Shown one piece after another: positions 1 to 10,600 of a stretch of DNA of 57,444 nt. The DNA lies in NCBI GenBank assembly GCA_943704495.1, contig CALSCR010004352.1:1-57444 (forward strand). The letters run 5' to 3'. The position numbers and the translations under genes were made by a program. The stretch's first letter is position 1. Each line of letters opens with the position of its first letter. Source of the DNA: Pigoraptor chileana (lineage: Eukaryota; Opisthokonta; Filasterea). Below the pieces are notes generated by a model. The model did not search any database and was not told where the DNA came from. It saw nothing but the letters and a program-made list of their open reading frames with translations.

Positions 1-459
1 ATTCCACAGTTCGTAGGCAACGTCCGGCGGTTGCGCATTGATTACCGCCACTGCTCCCTCTAGCAGTTCGGCAAACGTGATCCCCTCGAACCCAGGCAGC
101 TCCGCCCAGAACACGTACAAATCTTTGATGTGCCTCTCAACCGACCTTAACTGTTCTGAGAACAATCTGCGCCACCATGGAAACCTCTTCAATCGCACGA
201 ACGCATCGTGCACTCTTGTGAGCGTGCGAGCCTGTTCCTTGAAACTGTCAGGCCGAGCACGATGAAGCCGTACCATCAAACACTTGTGTGTGCGGATCAC
301 CCACTTGTGGTGCACGTTTTGAGGATCTTCCGCTACTTGGCGAAGACTGCTCGCTTCCAACACAGCGTCATCATGCAGATTCACAATCCGCCTTAGCACA
401 TGCTGCCAACACAACCCATTCTTTAAATTCGTTATTCGATGACATCTGTAACGACTCAT
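1..459 (-). CDS. hypothetical protein, C-terminal part off the left edge
   Basis: The minus strand is open from an ATG at 459 to the window edge (153 codons) without a stop, so the gene continues beyond position 1. An in-frame ATG at 483 is an alternative start. The product is rich in Arg, Leu, Val and aromatic residues and looks alpha-helical and soluble; I see no signal peptide, membrane segment or known motif. The upstream flank is a dispersed hairpin (485-508). Amino-acid composition is protein-like and the overlapping plus-strand frames are broken into pieces, which is why I favour this strand. Function unknown. Confidence 0.5.
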   Translation of the reverse strand, partial: MSRYRCHRITNLKNGLCWQHVLRRIVNLHDDAVLEASSLRQVAEDPQNVHHKWVIRTHKCLMVRLHRARPDSFKEQARTLTRVHDAFVRLKRFPWWRRLFSEQLRSVERHIKDLYVFWAELPGFEGITFAELLEGAVAVINAQPPDVAYELWN

Positions 460-484
460 TCCGGATGTGTGCTTACACTGCATA

Positions 485-508
485 GCGCGTTTCGCCGCGC
501 ACCACGAG
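485..508 (+). repeat. dispersed hairpin element, GCGCG/CGCGC type
   Basis: Left arm GCGCG, loop TTTCGC, right arm CGCGC, then ACCACGAG. It belongs to the window-wide family with core CGCCGCNNACCACG. It lies between the start of the off-edge gene and a minisatellite. Confidence 0.75.
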
Positions 509-555
509 TGATTCCGTTCGCGCACTACGAGCGATTCCTTTTACGGGCAAACGGT

Positions 556-661
556 TCCCTCTGCGGACCTCTGCGGACGACCTGTTCCCTCTTCGGACGA
601 CCTGTTCCCTCTGCGGACGACCTGCTCCCTCTGCGGACGAGCTGTTCCCTCTGCGGACGAA
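556..661 (+). repeat. 20-bp tandem repeat, about 5 copies
   Basis: Unit CCTGTTCCCTCTGCGGACGA repeats with exact 20-bp spacing and few substitutions. Period 20 is not a multiple of three, so it is unlikely to be coding. Confidence 0.85.
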
Positions 662-739
662 CTTTGCTGTATGTGCTGTTTTGTAGTGCAGTACTATCAT
701 TTTTTTCCGACCACCTCAGAGATCCGTCGTCAACCGAAT

Positions 740-858
740 TCTGTTGTTGGCTGAAAATTCGTTGTTGGCTGAAAATTCGTTGTCGGCTGAAAATCCGTCG
801 TCGGCTGAAAATCCGTCGTCGGCTGAAAATCCGTTGTCGGCTGCGGCTGAAAATCAGT
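740..858 (+). repeat. 18-bp tandem repeat, about 6 copies
   Basis: Unit GTTGTCGGCTGAAAATCC with T/C variants. The 18-bp period keeps both strands open and creates spurious ORFs here. Confidence 0.85.
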
Positions 859-904
859 GAGCGTTTGTGGAATCACGTAAAGTGCCAGTCGCCCACCGTT
901 TAAG

Positions 905-1250
905 GGAATCATACCAGAGCACAACAGCACGCTGTTTGAGAGAACACACAAGAGTGATTGTGGGAATCACGCAGTGCCGGTCGCACACCGTTTGACGAAA
1001 TCACACAAGAGTACAGAGCCGCACGCTGTTTGAGGGAATCATACGCACAGCAGCACACCGTTTGAGAACACACAAGAGTGCATGCGTTTGTGGGAATCGC
1101 GCAGAGTGCCGGTCGCATGCTTATGATAACACACCAAAGTGCAGCGGCACGCCGTCTGAGAGAACAAGAGTGCACCGCCGCACGCCGTTTGACGAAATCA
1201 CACAAGAGTACAGAGCCGCACGCCGTTTGAGGAAAACACACCAGCCGCCA
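905..1250 (+). repeat. irregular long-period repeat region
   Basis: Blocks built from CGCACGCCGTTTGA, GAGAACACACAAGAGTG and GTGGGAATCACGCAG recur in varying order, with spacing of roughly 30-60 bp. No frame here looks like a protein. Confidence 0.7.
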
Positions 1251-1454
1251 TGGTGGGTGCATGTTTTGAGGCTTGAGAAAACGAACACAACCGTTCCCTC
1301 GACTCCCTCAAATGTCGCTGTCACTCGCCCGTCACCCATCGACTCCCTCCCTTAAGGGACTGCCTACAAAAATGTGTTTTGTCCGCGCAGGGAAAAAAAT
1401 GGCGCAATGTCCCCCTGTTGATAATAATATGTCATAGACAAAAATTGCGGGGAC

Positions 1455-1535
1455 GGAGGATAGATGAGGATGACGGCGAGAGGATAAATGAGGATGGCGG
1501 AGGATAGATGAGGATGGCGGAGGGGACAGCGGAGG
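1455..1535 (+). repeat. GAGGATGGCGGAGGATAGAT-type tandem repeat
   Basis: About three imperfect copies of a purine-rich 20-24 bp unit. A GGGAAAAAAATG motif lies just upstream at 1384-1396 but opens only a very short frame. Confidence 0.7.
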
Positions 1536-1655
1536 AATGGTCTGTTGGTCGCGGCGACGATCGTTATCTAAGAAGGAAGCCAGGATTTTGCTAAATGGCC
1601 AACCACCACGGAATCAGAAGTTTTTGCAACTTCCGCTACGCCGACATCATCAAAC

Positions 1656-1892
1656 ATGGCTGAGAACACTGGCAATAGCCAAAAGGCAACGGCTAACATT
1701 GGAACGGCTGGGCATGGCATACAAGTTCAACAACCTCACACATGGGCACAGCTTTCTGCAACAAACAATTTTCTTTGGCGAAAGCTTTGCCTCCGTGAAT
1801 CGCAACTCCGCCAATCGGAAATTCAGCGTCAAGAACTCGAATTGGAACTCAATTTCCTCAGGCAAACAAAACACCCAAATGCAACTTTTTGA
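1656..1892 (+). CDS. small coiled-coil protein
   Basis: A 78-residue frame starts at an ATG in good context (CAAACATGG). The N-terminal 35 residues are polar and Gln/Thr/Asn-rich. The rest, about residues 38-70, is a charged amphipathic helix (segments such as ESQLRQSEIQRQELELELNF) typical of a short coiled coil. It resembles in size and layout the two small coiled-coil genes at 19694 and 23381, though sequence similarity is not obvious. No partner is visible. Overlapping minus-strand frames of similar length cannot be excluded. Confidence 0.4.
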   Translation: MAENTGNSQKATANIGTAGHGIQVQQPHTWAQLSATNNFLWRKLCLRESQLRQSEIQRQELELELNFLRQTKHPNATF

Positions 1893-2649
1893 GGGTATGG
1901 ATTTTGAACATGCACATTGGCTACTTGTTATCAAAACGAGTGTTAACAGGATGCTAGAATATAAGATTTCATTTGTGCCAGTGACATAGCGTTTAACTGA
2001 ACTGATGCGCGTTTGACATATGCAGGTCAACACCATTGTCGTCTGTTGAGATGCAGCACGCTATATTAGAGAATCGCAGCGTTAATCGGTACGAGCTGCC
2101 CACTTAGCGATTGAGAGAGGCGAATAGACCTGCGGCAATCTGTTGTGTACTGACTCGTTGCAACGTCACTGTTTTCGTAGCCCAAACAGTCAAAAACATT
2201 GCAAAGTTTGATTATTACAAATCGAGCACTCGTAATATCCTGACATTCCATTAGTTTTGTGAAAAAAACCAATGGAATGTCAAGATATTACGAGAGTCCG
2301 CTTAAATTCGGCAAATGGAGTTCTTTAAATAGGGAAACAATACAGGACGCTCCCTTTGTTTGATTGAGTAAACTACGGCAAGATGGAAGTGATAAACGTC
2401 ACACGCATAGCCTGTTAATTGTATGAGCGGAAGAAATAGTGCTCCGTGGGTAAGTGGATGGCAAGCGCAGCGAGCTCGCCATGGGCAGTAGCTCCTCACG
2501 AAAGTGCCCTCGTCAGCAACACATCTGGAACGCCCCCGCCAGAGCGCAAAACAAAAAAAGCTGTATCGGCTGAAATCCCTTTTGTTGGCAACTTGAATAT
2601 TGTTAGAAGATGACGATCGGATTGCGAATTGTGGCGCATTAAACCTTGG
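1893..2649. other. intergenic stretch, one hairpin only
   Basis: Short frames on both strands lack protein-like composition. The only structure I see is the inverted repeat at 2229-2294. Confidence 0.5.
2229..2294. repeat. long near-perfect inverted repeat (hairpin)
   Basis: CTCGTAATATC and TGACATTCCATT on the left are mirrored by AATGGAATGTCA and GATATTACGAG on the right, with a single C/A mismatch and a loop of about 18 nt. The 24-bp stem is AT-rich and unrelated to the CGCCGC hairpin family. It could be a remnant of a palindromic transposable element or a 3' hairpin. Confidence 0.85.
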
Positions 2650-3204
2650 TCACCGTACGGGGCGAAACGCGATCCAGAGGGATTGGAGTGCTGGACGAGT
2701 CTTCAGCACACTTTCCACTTCTGGCATGAACATCAGCACCTCGGCGAAGCTGCACTCCAAGCAGATGGCACCAGGATATTTTGTTACGAAAGTGTGAAGC
2801 ACAACGTATTCCATGGCTTGTTCATAACTGATTTGAATATGAGGCTTCACTCGCCAGTTGTAGATGTCTCTCTGTCCAACGCGCATGTCATTTTCCAAAT
2901 ACTTGTGAGTGCAATCGCTCAAAGTGTTTTTGATCGATTGTCCAATATGGGCGGCAAGCCATATACACATGTCTGAACGTTGCAAATAAACTTTCAGGAG
3001 GTGAATCGCAACGTTGAAGTCAACTTTGGCATTTGTAAAGTGTTCACAATCCACACCCAACATTCCCAACTGCAAGGCTGCATGCAAAACCTCGCATTGT
3101 TCATCGAACCATGAATAAAACGCCTCTATTGGTTCGTTTGACGGAACATAGCGAAGGAGAGTTCGTGCCTCTCGCTTCCAACGAGACACTGGTACGTTAT
3201 GCAT
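2650..3204 (-). CDS. hypothetical protein, 184 aa
   Basis: An uninterrupted frame runs from the ATG at 3204. The protein is soluble and mixed alpha/beta, with several Cys and Trp residues (WFDEQCEV, CLECSF) and no recognisable domain or transmembrane segment. An AAAATTGA octamer lies 48 nt upstream on the same strand (3253-3260), the spacing also seen before three other genes here. A tandem repeat and a membrane-protein gene on the same strand lie further upstream. Function unknown. Confidence 0.6.
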   Translation of the reverse strand: MHNVPVSRWKREARTLLRYVPSNEPIEAFYSWFDEQCEVLHAALQLGMLGVDCEHFTNAKVDFNVAIHLLKVYLQRSDMCIWLAAHIGQSIKNTLSDCTHKYLENDMRVGQRDIYNWRVKPHIQISYEQAMEYVVLHTFVTKYPGAICLECSFAEVLMFMPEVESVLKTRPALQSLWIAFRPVR

Positions 3205-3252
3205 AGTGGCAAAATGGCTGAGCTAACGACAGTGGCGCTGAAAACAAGAACT

Positions 3253-3260
3253 TCAATTTT
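3253..3260 (-). promoter_or_regulatory. AAAATTGA octamer upstream of the gene at 3204
   Basis: Exact AAAATTGA on the minus strand, 48 nt before the start codon. In mimivirus-type giant viruses this octamer is the early-promoter motif; the role here is inferred from position only. Confidence 0.35.
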
Positions 3261-3507
3261 TTTTATATCAAAGGCAAGCTTCACAACGCCATTTATTTGC
3301 CAATCTGTTTCACAAAGACCGCACACCCAGCAGCCCTCAAGATACGAGCGCGGCGGCTGTAAGCTGGCGAAATGCACTGATTGGCAACACAACCGCTGCA
3401 ATCAGACTCGCGCAATCACACCGCCCCTATTGTGTATTTCTTGTTTATGCGAAAGACAAGCTCGTAATGTTATAAAATCCACGGAAGACAGCTTCGTGCA
3501 CGTGTAT

Positions 3508-3634
3508 GCGGCCCCGTTGTATGTGGCCCCGTGTATGTGTCCCGTGTATGTGGCCCCGTGTATGTGCCCCGTGTATGTGGCCCCGTGTATGTGGCCCGGT
3601 GTATATGGCCCCGTGGTGCGCGGCGGAACGCGCT
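3508..3634. repeat. 15-bp minisatellite ending in a dispersed hairpin
   Basis: GTATGTGGCCCCGTG-type units (12-15 bp) run from about 3508 to 3610. A minus-oriented hairpin copy (3611-3633; GCGCG/CGCGC arms) follows and abuts the stop codon of the membrane-protein gene at 3635. Confidence 0.8.
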
Positions 3635-4219
3635 TTAGACCTTCTTTACATCAAAATGAGTCGAACTTCCAGCCATTTCCTGATATGAAGGCGGCGGCGA
3701 ATCATGTATTTGAACTCCAGGATTGACATTAGTGACAATTGCAACACTTGCGTCGCTATCACTTGTAATCCGCTTCACCACCACCTTGCCCAACTCCCAC
3801 AACAAACCTGCCGCAATTACACACAATATCCCACACACTTCAATCATACACACAACGTACATTGGAAAATACGTTCCCGTTATTACGCCCATTCTCAATA
3901 CCATTATTGTGCCAATAAACTGCCAAGTACCAACGCCTATAATGTCTATTGAGGCAAGTGCTGGTACATAATATCGATTGAAAGTTGCCAAGCACGTCAA
4001 AATCCCCAATCCAATGGCATATCCCGACAAGTATATGTGAGTCACATCTTCTTGAAAATGCAAATAACCACTGCCCATGCCCAAAAGCCCAAGTCCGAGA
4101 AACAGTGCTGTCATCCACATCATATGACTCCTCCTTGGAACCCTATTGCGTGTGTCAATTGCGGATAGAACAATCGACACAAAAGGCAATGCGAAAAAAC
4201 GAATGTGTAAGGCACACAA
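3635..4219 (-). CDS. multipass membrane protein with PPxY-type tail
   Basis: The frame is open from about 4299 but has no ATG before 4123, so the 5' end is uncertain: a TTG start, a missed upstream exon, or truncation. Read from 4219 it gives 194 residues with about four to five hydrophobic segments (one near residues 8-22, then about 32-50, 65-80, 95-112 and 117-138). A cytosolic-looking tail of about 50 residues contains SPPPSY, a PPxY motif that in other proteins recruits WW-domain HECT ubiquitin ligases. The stop lies one base before a sense-oriented hairpin element. No family recognised; a tetraspanin- or claudin-like layout is possible. Confidence 0.5.
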   Translation of the reverse strand: MCALHIRFFALPFVSIVLSAIDTRNRVPRRSHMMWMTALFLGLGLLGMGSGYLHFQEDVTHIYLSGYAIGLGILTCLATFNRYYVPALASIDIIGVGTWQFIGTIMVLRMGVITGTYFPMYVVCMIEVCGILCVIAAGLLWELGKVVVKRITSDSDASVAIVTNVNPGVQIHDSPPPSYQEMAGSSTHFDVKKV

Positions 4220-4299
4220 CTTGTCCTTTAGAGCATGTCCACAAATGGACTGCCAGACACATTGCCGGTCTGTTTGTGTTTTCAGAAATCGACTCTAGA

Positions 4300-4680
4300 T
4301 CTCCACTGAAAATAATTTGCAAAGTGGGCGACTTCTGACTGCCGGCTTTCCGAGGGGCTATTTGAGGAGCACATCATAACAGTAGTCCAGTACAATTCAT
4401 CGCTGCTTTGGCGGTACCGCTTTATTCAGCGGAGAAATTGCTATACGGTAGCTCATCGGAAAGTTGGCGGTATCAAAAAACGCAGAAAAACTGTCACGGG
4501 CAGAAAAACTGTCACTGGCAGAAAACTGTCACGGGCAGAAAAACTGTCCGAAAAACTGGGAGTTACGGTAGATTGCACAAGGCGCATAACTTTGCTCTTG
4601 GTTTGCACTTAAAGCACGCCGCGAATTGTGCTTTATTCGTGTTGAAGCAGCAACGCGTGTCAATGTGTGTGCGGGTGTGG
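4300..4680. other. intergenic stretch with a small tandem repeat
   Basis: At 4475-4556, AAAAACTGTCACGGGCAG-type units (about 16-18 bp, four copies) occur; similar wording recurs at 12480-12562. I see no gene. Confidence 0.6.
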
Positions 4681-7600
4681 TCATGTGGCCTTGGGCGTCT
4701 TTGTCCAACCCTTGTTTTTTAACAACACAGCGTACTCGATGCACACTTGCGTCGGATCATACACCACATACTCGTTATAGCTCAGCATGAGGTTTGGGTG
4801 ATCCGGACGAACGAGAGGGCCCATGGGAATCTTGACGCCCGTTGATGCGATCACAATGGCCTTAGTGGGGTCTGGCTGCTTGTAGCCGGGGCCAAACGTG
4901 CTGTGGAATCTGGCTGCGTGGTTGGCAGCCCTTTGCTCACTGGAACTGCAGTGTTCTCCTACTTTCGACGTTCCAACCGCAACGCGGCACAGAAATGCCA
5001 CGCAGTGGTTTCGCGCGCGCACGGATCCGTACGATCCCATGGAGCAGTATCCGCGCGACTTGACGAACGCATCGGCAAAATAGATGCCCTTCATTGCGGG
5101 GTCGAGGACGAAGAATGGCCGATCGAGAACAATACACAAATTTTAGTGAACCGCCAATCGAAACTAACGGGCGCAACAGCACACATATTTCGGCACTTAT
5201 CTTACCTTGCCGAACATCGACCCCGTCAGCTTTGCATGGACGGGCGCGATGCAAAGGCCGTCTGCAAGAATGCCAAGTATGTTTTCGAGTCCGGATCCGT
5301 GCCACAGCAGCATGTGGTTGCCCACGTGTGCGTGTGTCGCAAATGCCTCGGCCTCGCCTGGGCGGCTGACGGAGAAAATCGATTCGATCGATAGGTCTTC
5401 ACTGCCCTCGGACGTCGTCACGAAATACCTTCAAGTCCAAGATGAAGGGTAAGTCGCGTGCGAGTTATTGACTGCCCATACGCTTCCCAAGACCAATTCA
5501 CAAGAAGGGATGACCCCAAACACACACCTGTTGATGGTCGCATATTCGTCAGTGTTGGGCTCGATGGGCGTCATCCTTGTGCCGAGGGCTCTGTAGCAAT
5601 ACTGCAATCCGCAACGGGCTCGCTGTCAGTTATTTGACACACATACACCCAAATACACATTATGCGTGTAACACACCTCCATTGGATTCATCGTCGTCTG
5701 CCTTAGCTGCGCGCCAAGGTGTAGCCTGGCGGCAACCTGCATGTCCGATATCTCAACGAGCAGGCGTATCTTGTCGTTGACGTCTGCGATGCTCATCTGG
5801 GACTGCACGCCGTGTGGGATCAGCTCGAAAAACCGGTTCAGCACAGGATCCATTCGATCCCTCGCTGCCTTGATTCGCGCCACGTCCGTCGTCGACTCGG
5901 CCTCCGTTAATTCTGCCGCGCACGTGGCAATATCCGCCAGCGCAGAAAAGGCCTCCGCGACGGCCCCATCGGGCACGCGTCCAAGCATACCGTCAAACAC
6001 GCGCTTGCGCTTGAACGCTTGTGTGATGAGCTTTGTGTTCAGGATAATGCGGAGGAAGTTGGCCACGCGGACGTCCAGCGCAGTTGGGATTGTAAGGGCG
6101 TTCCGGTCAAACTTTGCAATTGCATCGCCGGGGTCCGACCGAGTCGCCAGCTGAAGGCGATACTTTCCAGGCTTTGGATCGAACGGCGACGAATCAAACG
6201 CGTTGCCGGTCTTTGCGCGGAACACTTTGCAGAATTCCGTCTCCGCGTCCGTCTTCGATGGGTATGGTGTTTTTTGGTGCATCCCGGTCTCACCAACGCG
6301 ACCCCACCGCGTCCACAGAAGAAAGAGATCCTGCGTGGTCACGTGGATGACCTGCATGCGGTAAAAGTCGTTCTTGCCGTGCGAGCCATACGCGACGTCA
6401 ACCTTGTGCAACATGACATCATACGCCACCCCGTTCTCTCCAACGTGCACTACCGCCGCATCCGGAAACCCGCCGGCATCATCGACGCGGTGCGCAACGA
6501 GACCCGCCTGACGTTTCTTCTCCCACGCGGCGTCTGCCTCTGCAGAGTGCACGCGGCGCATTTCCACAGCGTCGGTTCCTGGCTCAATCGCAACCGGAGA
6601 TTCGCCCAACAGCGGATACACGCGCTCATCGTGCGGTTGCACGTCTGTATGCTCAACACTCGGAATGGCACGCCGCAGCGCCGCAAGCATGACTCCGCTC
6701 GCCTGCCTCGCTGCATACTGGAACGGGGTGAGACCATTGGCATCCTTCGCGATTGCAGCGTCGCCCAAGTGCGCTCCAAGTATGGCTTCCAGCAGCGCGA
6801 CGTTCTCGCTGGATACGAAGGACGATTCACCGGCGACGCAATGGTGAAGAGCGTTTTTTCCGTCGGAGTCCGCCAGGTCAAGCCTCACTTCAGTCAAAGC
6901 ATCCGCGTTCTTACTCACGTGCGCGAGTATTGCCCTAGCGGCCTCGCCCTTGTTGAGCCTGGCGCACTCGGCAATGGGCGTGCGGCCGGTGACGGGATGT
7001 CGGGCGTTTTTATCGGCGCCTCCCGTTAAAAGAATGTCAATTACTTCGACATTGTTCTGTTCCACGGCGATGTGGAGGAGAGGCACGCCGCCAAGTGCAA
7101 TGGCCGAATTTGGATCGACACCGCACTTCTTAACGAAGAATTCCACGAGGTCGTTGTTCATCAGCGAGGGCACGCGAGCGAGAGCGCCGTTGCCAGATCC
7201 GTCCGGTTCGTCCGCCTTTAGTCCGCGACGCACAAGATGCATGGCAAGTGCCTCATTGCAGCTTGCCGCGGCTACGTGTAGGGGCGAGTCACCCCGACTA
7301 TCACGCACATTCACGGGAACATGCCGTTCGTCGAGCGTCGCGATCAGTATATTGCGCTCGTTTGCATCGCGCACTGCGTGGGATGCAAGAATGTGGAAGA
7401 GACCACGCCCGTCCGGCGTTGTCCCGAGCAGCTGTTCGTTGGATGACTTTGAGAGGAGTGTGCGCATCAGCTGGGGCATGCCAATGGAGAGACAGTCGTC
7501 GCAGGCCGTGATGATATCGATGCCGCCTCCTATCATCAGGTAGCAAAGCGCGTCCATGTTCGCCATTGCAGCCGCTTTGAAGGTAGACATGGACGCGCCG

Positions 7601-10600
7601 TCCAACAGTGTGGCGCCCACAACGGCGCCTCGGCTCACCAACACCGCCGCCATCTCTTTGTGCCTCCTCAGAATGGCTATCTGCAGCGGACCGTTGCCGA
7701 AATGGTCCTTCGCGTTGACGTTGGCGCCGCGTTGGAGCAGATACATAGCCGTGATGAGCGCGTTGGATGCAGCGGCATAATGGAGGGGAGTCCTCCCGTT
7801 TGCATCAGGGGCATTCACGTCCACGCCGGGCACGGGGCAGTAGTCGCTGACGATCGATATGGGATCGGTGTCTGTGGGTGGTTGCTGTCGATAGAAGCCT
7901 CCCCACTGACTTGTGGCACCAACCGACACAAAGCTCACCTCTCCAAAACATGTGTGCAGCGGCGTGCGTCCGTTAGCATCGCGGAGACAAGTTTTTGCAC
8001 CCGCTTCCACGAGGAATCGCACCGCGTCCGCGATGGCGAGTCGATCTTTTGAAGCCATTGATTTAGATATGAGCAAGTGCAGGGCCGTTGAACCCTCAAC
8101 AAGAGAGCCCGCATTGTTTGAGAGCCCGTTCGGCGTCGGGGTCCAGGCCCTCACGGCGACATTCGGATCTGCGCCTCCACGAACGAGTGCCTTGACAGCA
8201 TTGACGTTGCTCCTGGAGGCGGCGATGAGAATAGGAGCGTTTGGTCCGTCGTATGAGGGAAGCGGGTTGGCACTCGCACCTGCTTCCAGGAGGACAGTAA
8301 CCAACGGGGTTGCCTGGGATTCGCCGCCGAAGCAAAGTGTCGCCAGCATTGCTGCGGTTGGGCGTTGGTACCGTTGCTTTAAACCAGTGTTACCGTGGTA
8401 ATATGGTGTGGCAGCCGTTAAGCAAGAAATTGGTGACAACGTAACACACGCGTGCGATTTACACTTCGTACGAGCCAAAACAGCCAAGCAAACAGCCAGA
8501 AAACACTCGCACCGTGGTGGCGCGGCGGTCCGTGCCGGGCAATGAATACGATGTCTTACCTGTAATGCCGTCTTTGTCTTGGGCGTTTATCGTCGCGCCC
8601 GCACCGCACTCAATCAAATTGTGGACCAAGTCGGCCAAGTTCCGCCTTGCCGCGCAAATTAGGGGAGTGCCACCGGACGCGTCGGTTATTGCCAGCACGA
8701 ACGGGTCGGCGCACAACGAGCGCACTGTTTGTGACGGGAGCGAGTGTTTTCCGAAAATCAGCGAGTGGAGGGGTGTTGCGCCCTGCGCATTGCGGGCCAA
8801 GATGGATGCGCCCTTGCTCACGAGAAAGTCGACAGCAATCGTGACCTCATCTGTCTTCACGCCCTTCCCAAAGGCCGCAAAATGGAGTGCCGTGCAACCG
8901 AGCTTCCCTGTGGATGCCGGCGGTCGCGCGGGCGCCTCGAGGTCGGGGTCAGTTGCGGCGCACAAAGCTTCGAGGAAGTCTCCCATCAATTTGCCTTGGC
9001 TAAAGGACAATGCTGCCGAGCCGTGGGTGTGGGTGGGTACCGCCAAGTATCGGAGGAGAGGAGTGAGCCCTTCGGCATCGTACTCTCTCGCCATCCGCTT
9101 GAGGACGCTCCCATCGACGCCCGCAATGATGGTTTCGAGCCATCGCATCCCCAGTTTAACGCCGACCACCTGGTGCAGGATGTTCTTTCCGTCCTGCGGC
9201 GTGGTGGGAAGCTTCGCGAGAGCGCCCGCCTCAACAAGGGCAACGAAGAGGGGCAATGCCTCGTACTTCAGCACGAGTGAAAGCGGTGTCGCTCCTTCCG
9301 AGTCAGCTGCACATGGATCGGCACCGGCTGCGAGCAACATCTGCAGAGTCGCCGTCACGGTCTCGACGTCATCGTCCGCGTATCGGCGAGACATCAGCAC
9401 GTGTAGCGGGGTGCGACCCTTGGCGTTCGCGATCACAACTGAAGCGCCGTTCTTGAGGAGGTACTCGACCCGCCGCTGAGCGTCCGCTGGAGTCGACCTC
9501 ATTACGTGGTGCAGCATGGTCTGCCCCTCGGCATCCCTCTGGTTGACATCCACACCATCCATTGTCATCAGCGTCTCCACGCAGCGCATGTGGCCCTTGA
9601 TCATGGCAACAAACAGAGGCCCTACTTTCCACGAGCTGAGCTCCCCCGGTCTTGCACCTCCCGCAACGAGAATGCGCATGCACCCATCCCACCCGTACGC
9701 AGCGGCGTAGTGCAGGGGGACGTTTCCAGACGAATCCGCTGCGTTTGGATTGCACCCCACTGAGAGAAGTAGTGCAAGAGTGCGAGCAGACCCGTTTTTG
9801 GCAGCGTGGTGAAGTGCCGTGCGCTGCGCCTTGTCAAGCGCCTCTGGATCGGCGCCGGCGGCGATGAGTATCTCGGCACACGCGCGGTGACCACTCCTCG
9901 CGGCCTCCATCAGCGGCGTGATCTTGCCGTCTCGATCGGGGACGTCAAAGGGAGCTCCCGCTGCGATCAGTGCGGCCAGAGTGCCCGGGTGCCCGTAATG
10001 CGCGGCATACTGGACGGCCGTGCGACCCTTCTTGTCGGCTTTTGAAGTCGAGAGAGTACCCGCGTTCGCCTCCACGAAAACGGCAACGTTAATCGCGCGA
10101 CCAAACCTGCATGCCATTGCGGTCTGATTGAGAGGTAGCGGGCACAAACGCAAATCAACGAAATCTCTGAATGTAACTGAACGCGTACCTTGCGCACATG
10201 TGAAGCGGAGTCACTCCGGACTTGTCAGGCGTGTTGATGTTCTTGTCGAGTGAGTGGAGCAACCTCAGTGGGCCGTCTCCGACACACGCGGCAGCAAAGT
10301 GCGCAGTTGTGCGCCCCATACTACCGGCGACCGTTTCCGATCCCTCCTTTGCCACCGACAAGAGCGCCGCGAGAACGGAGTCCTAAAGTACGCGAGGACA
10401 AATGTCAGCAAGATGGCAGAATCTCAACAAAGCGTAGGACAGATACAAACGCAATGCCATTGACAGGACCTCACATTTGGATTGATGGCCGCCATGTGGA
10501 GCGGGGTAATGGACTGGTTTCCGACCGCACGTTTTGCAGCCTGCACCGACTTGAACTCTGTAAAGGGCTCGCCCTGGCCAAGTGTGAGCGCCTCTTCGTG

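Noticed and set aside
485-1250. CRISPR-like array
   Set aside because: Repeats are direct tandem units without unique spacers; context is eukaryotic.
8514-9479. 321-codon plus-strand ORF and its neighbours
   Set aside because: Antisense to the ankyrin exons of PARP.
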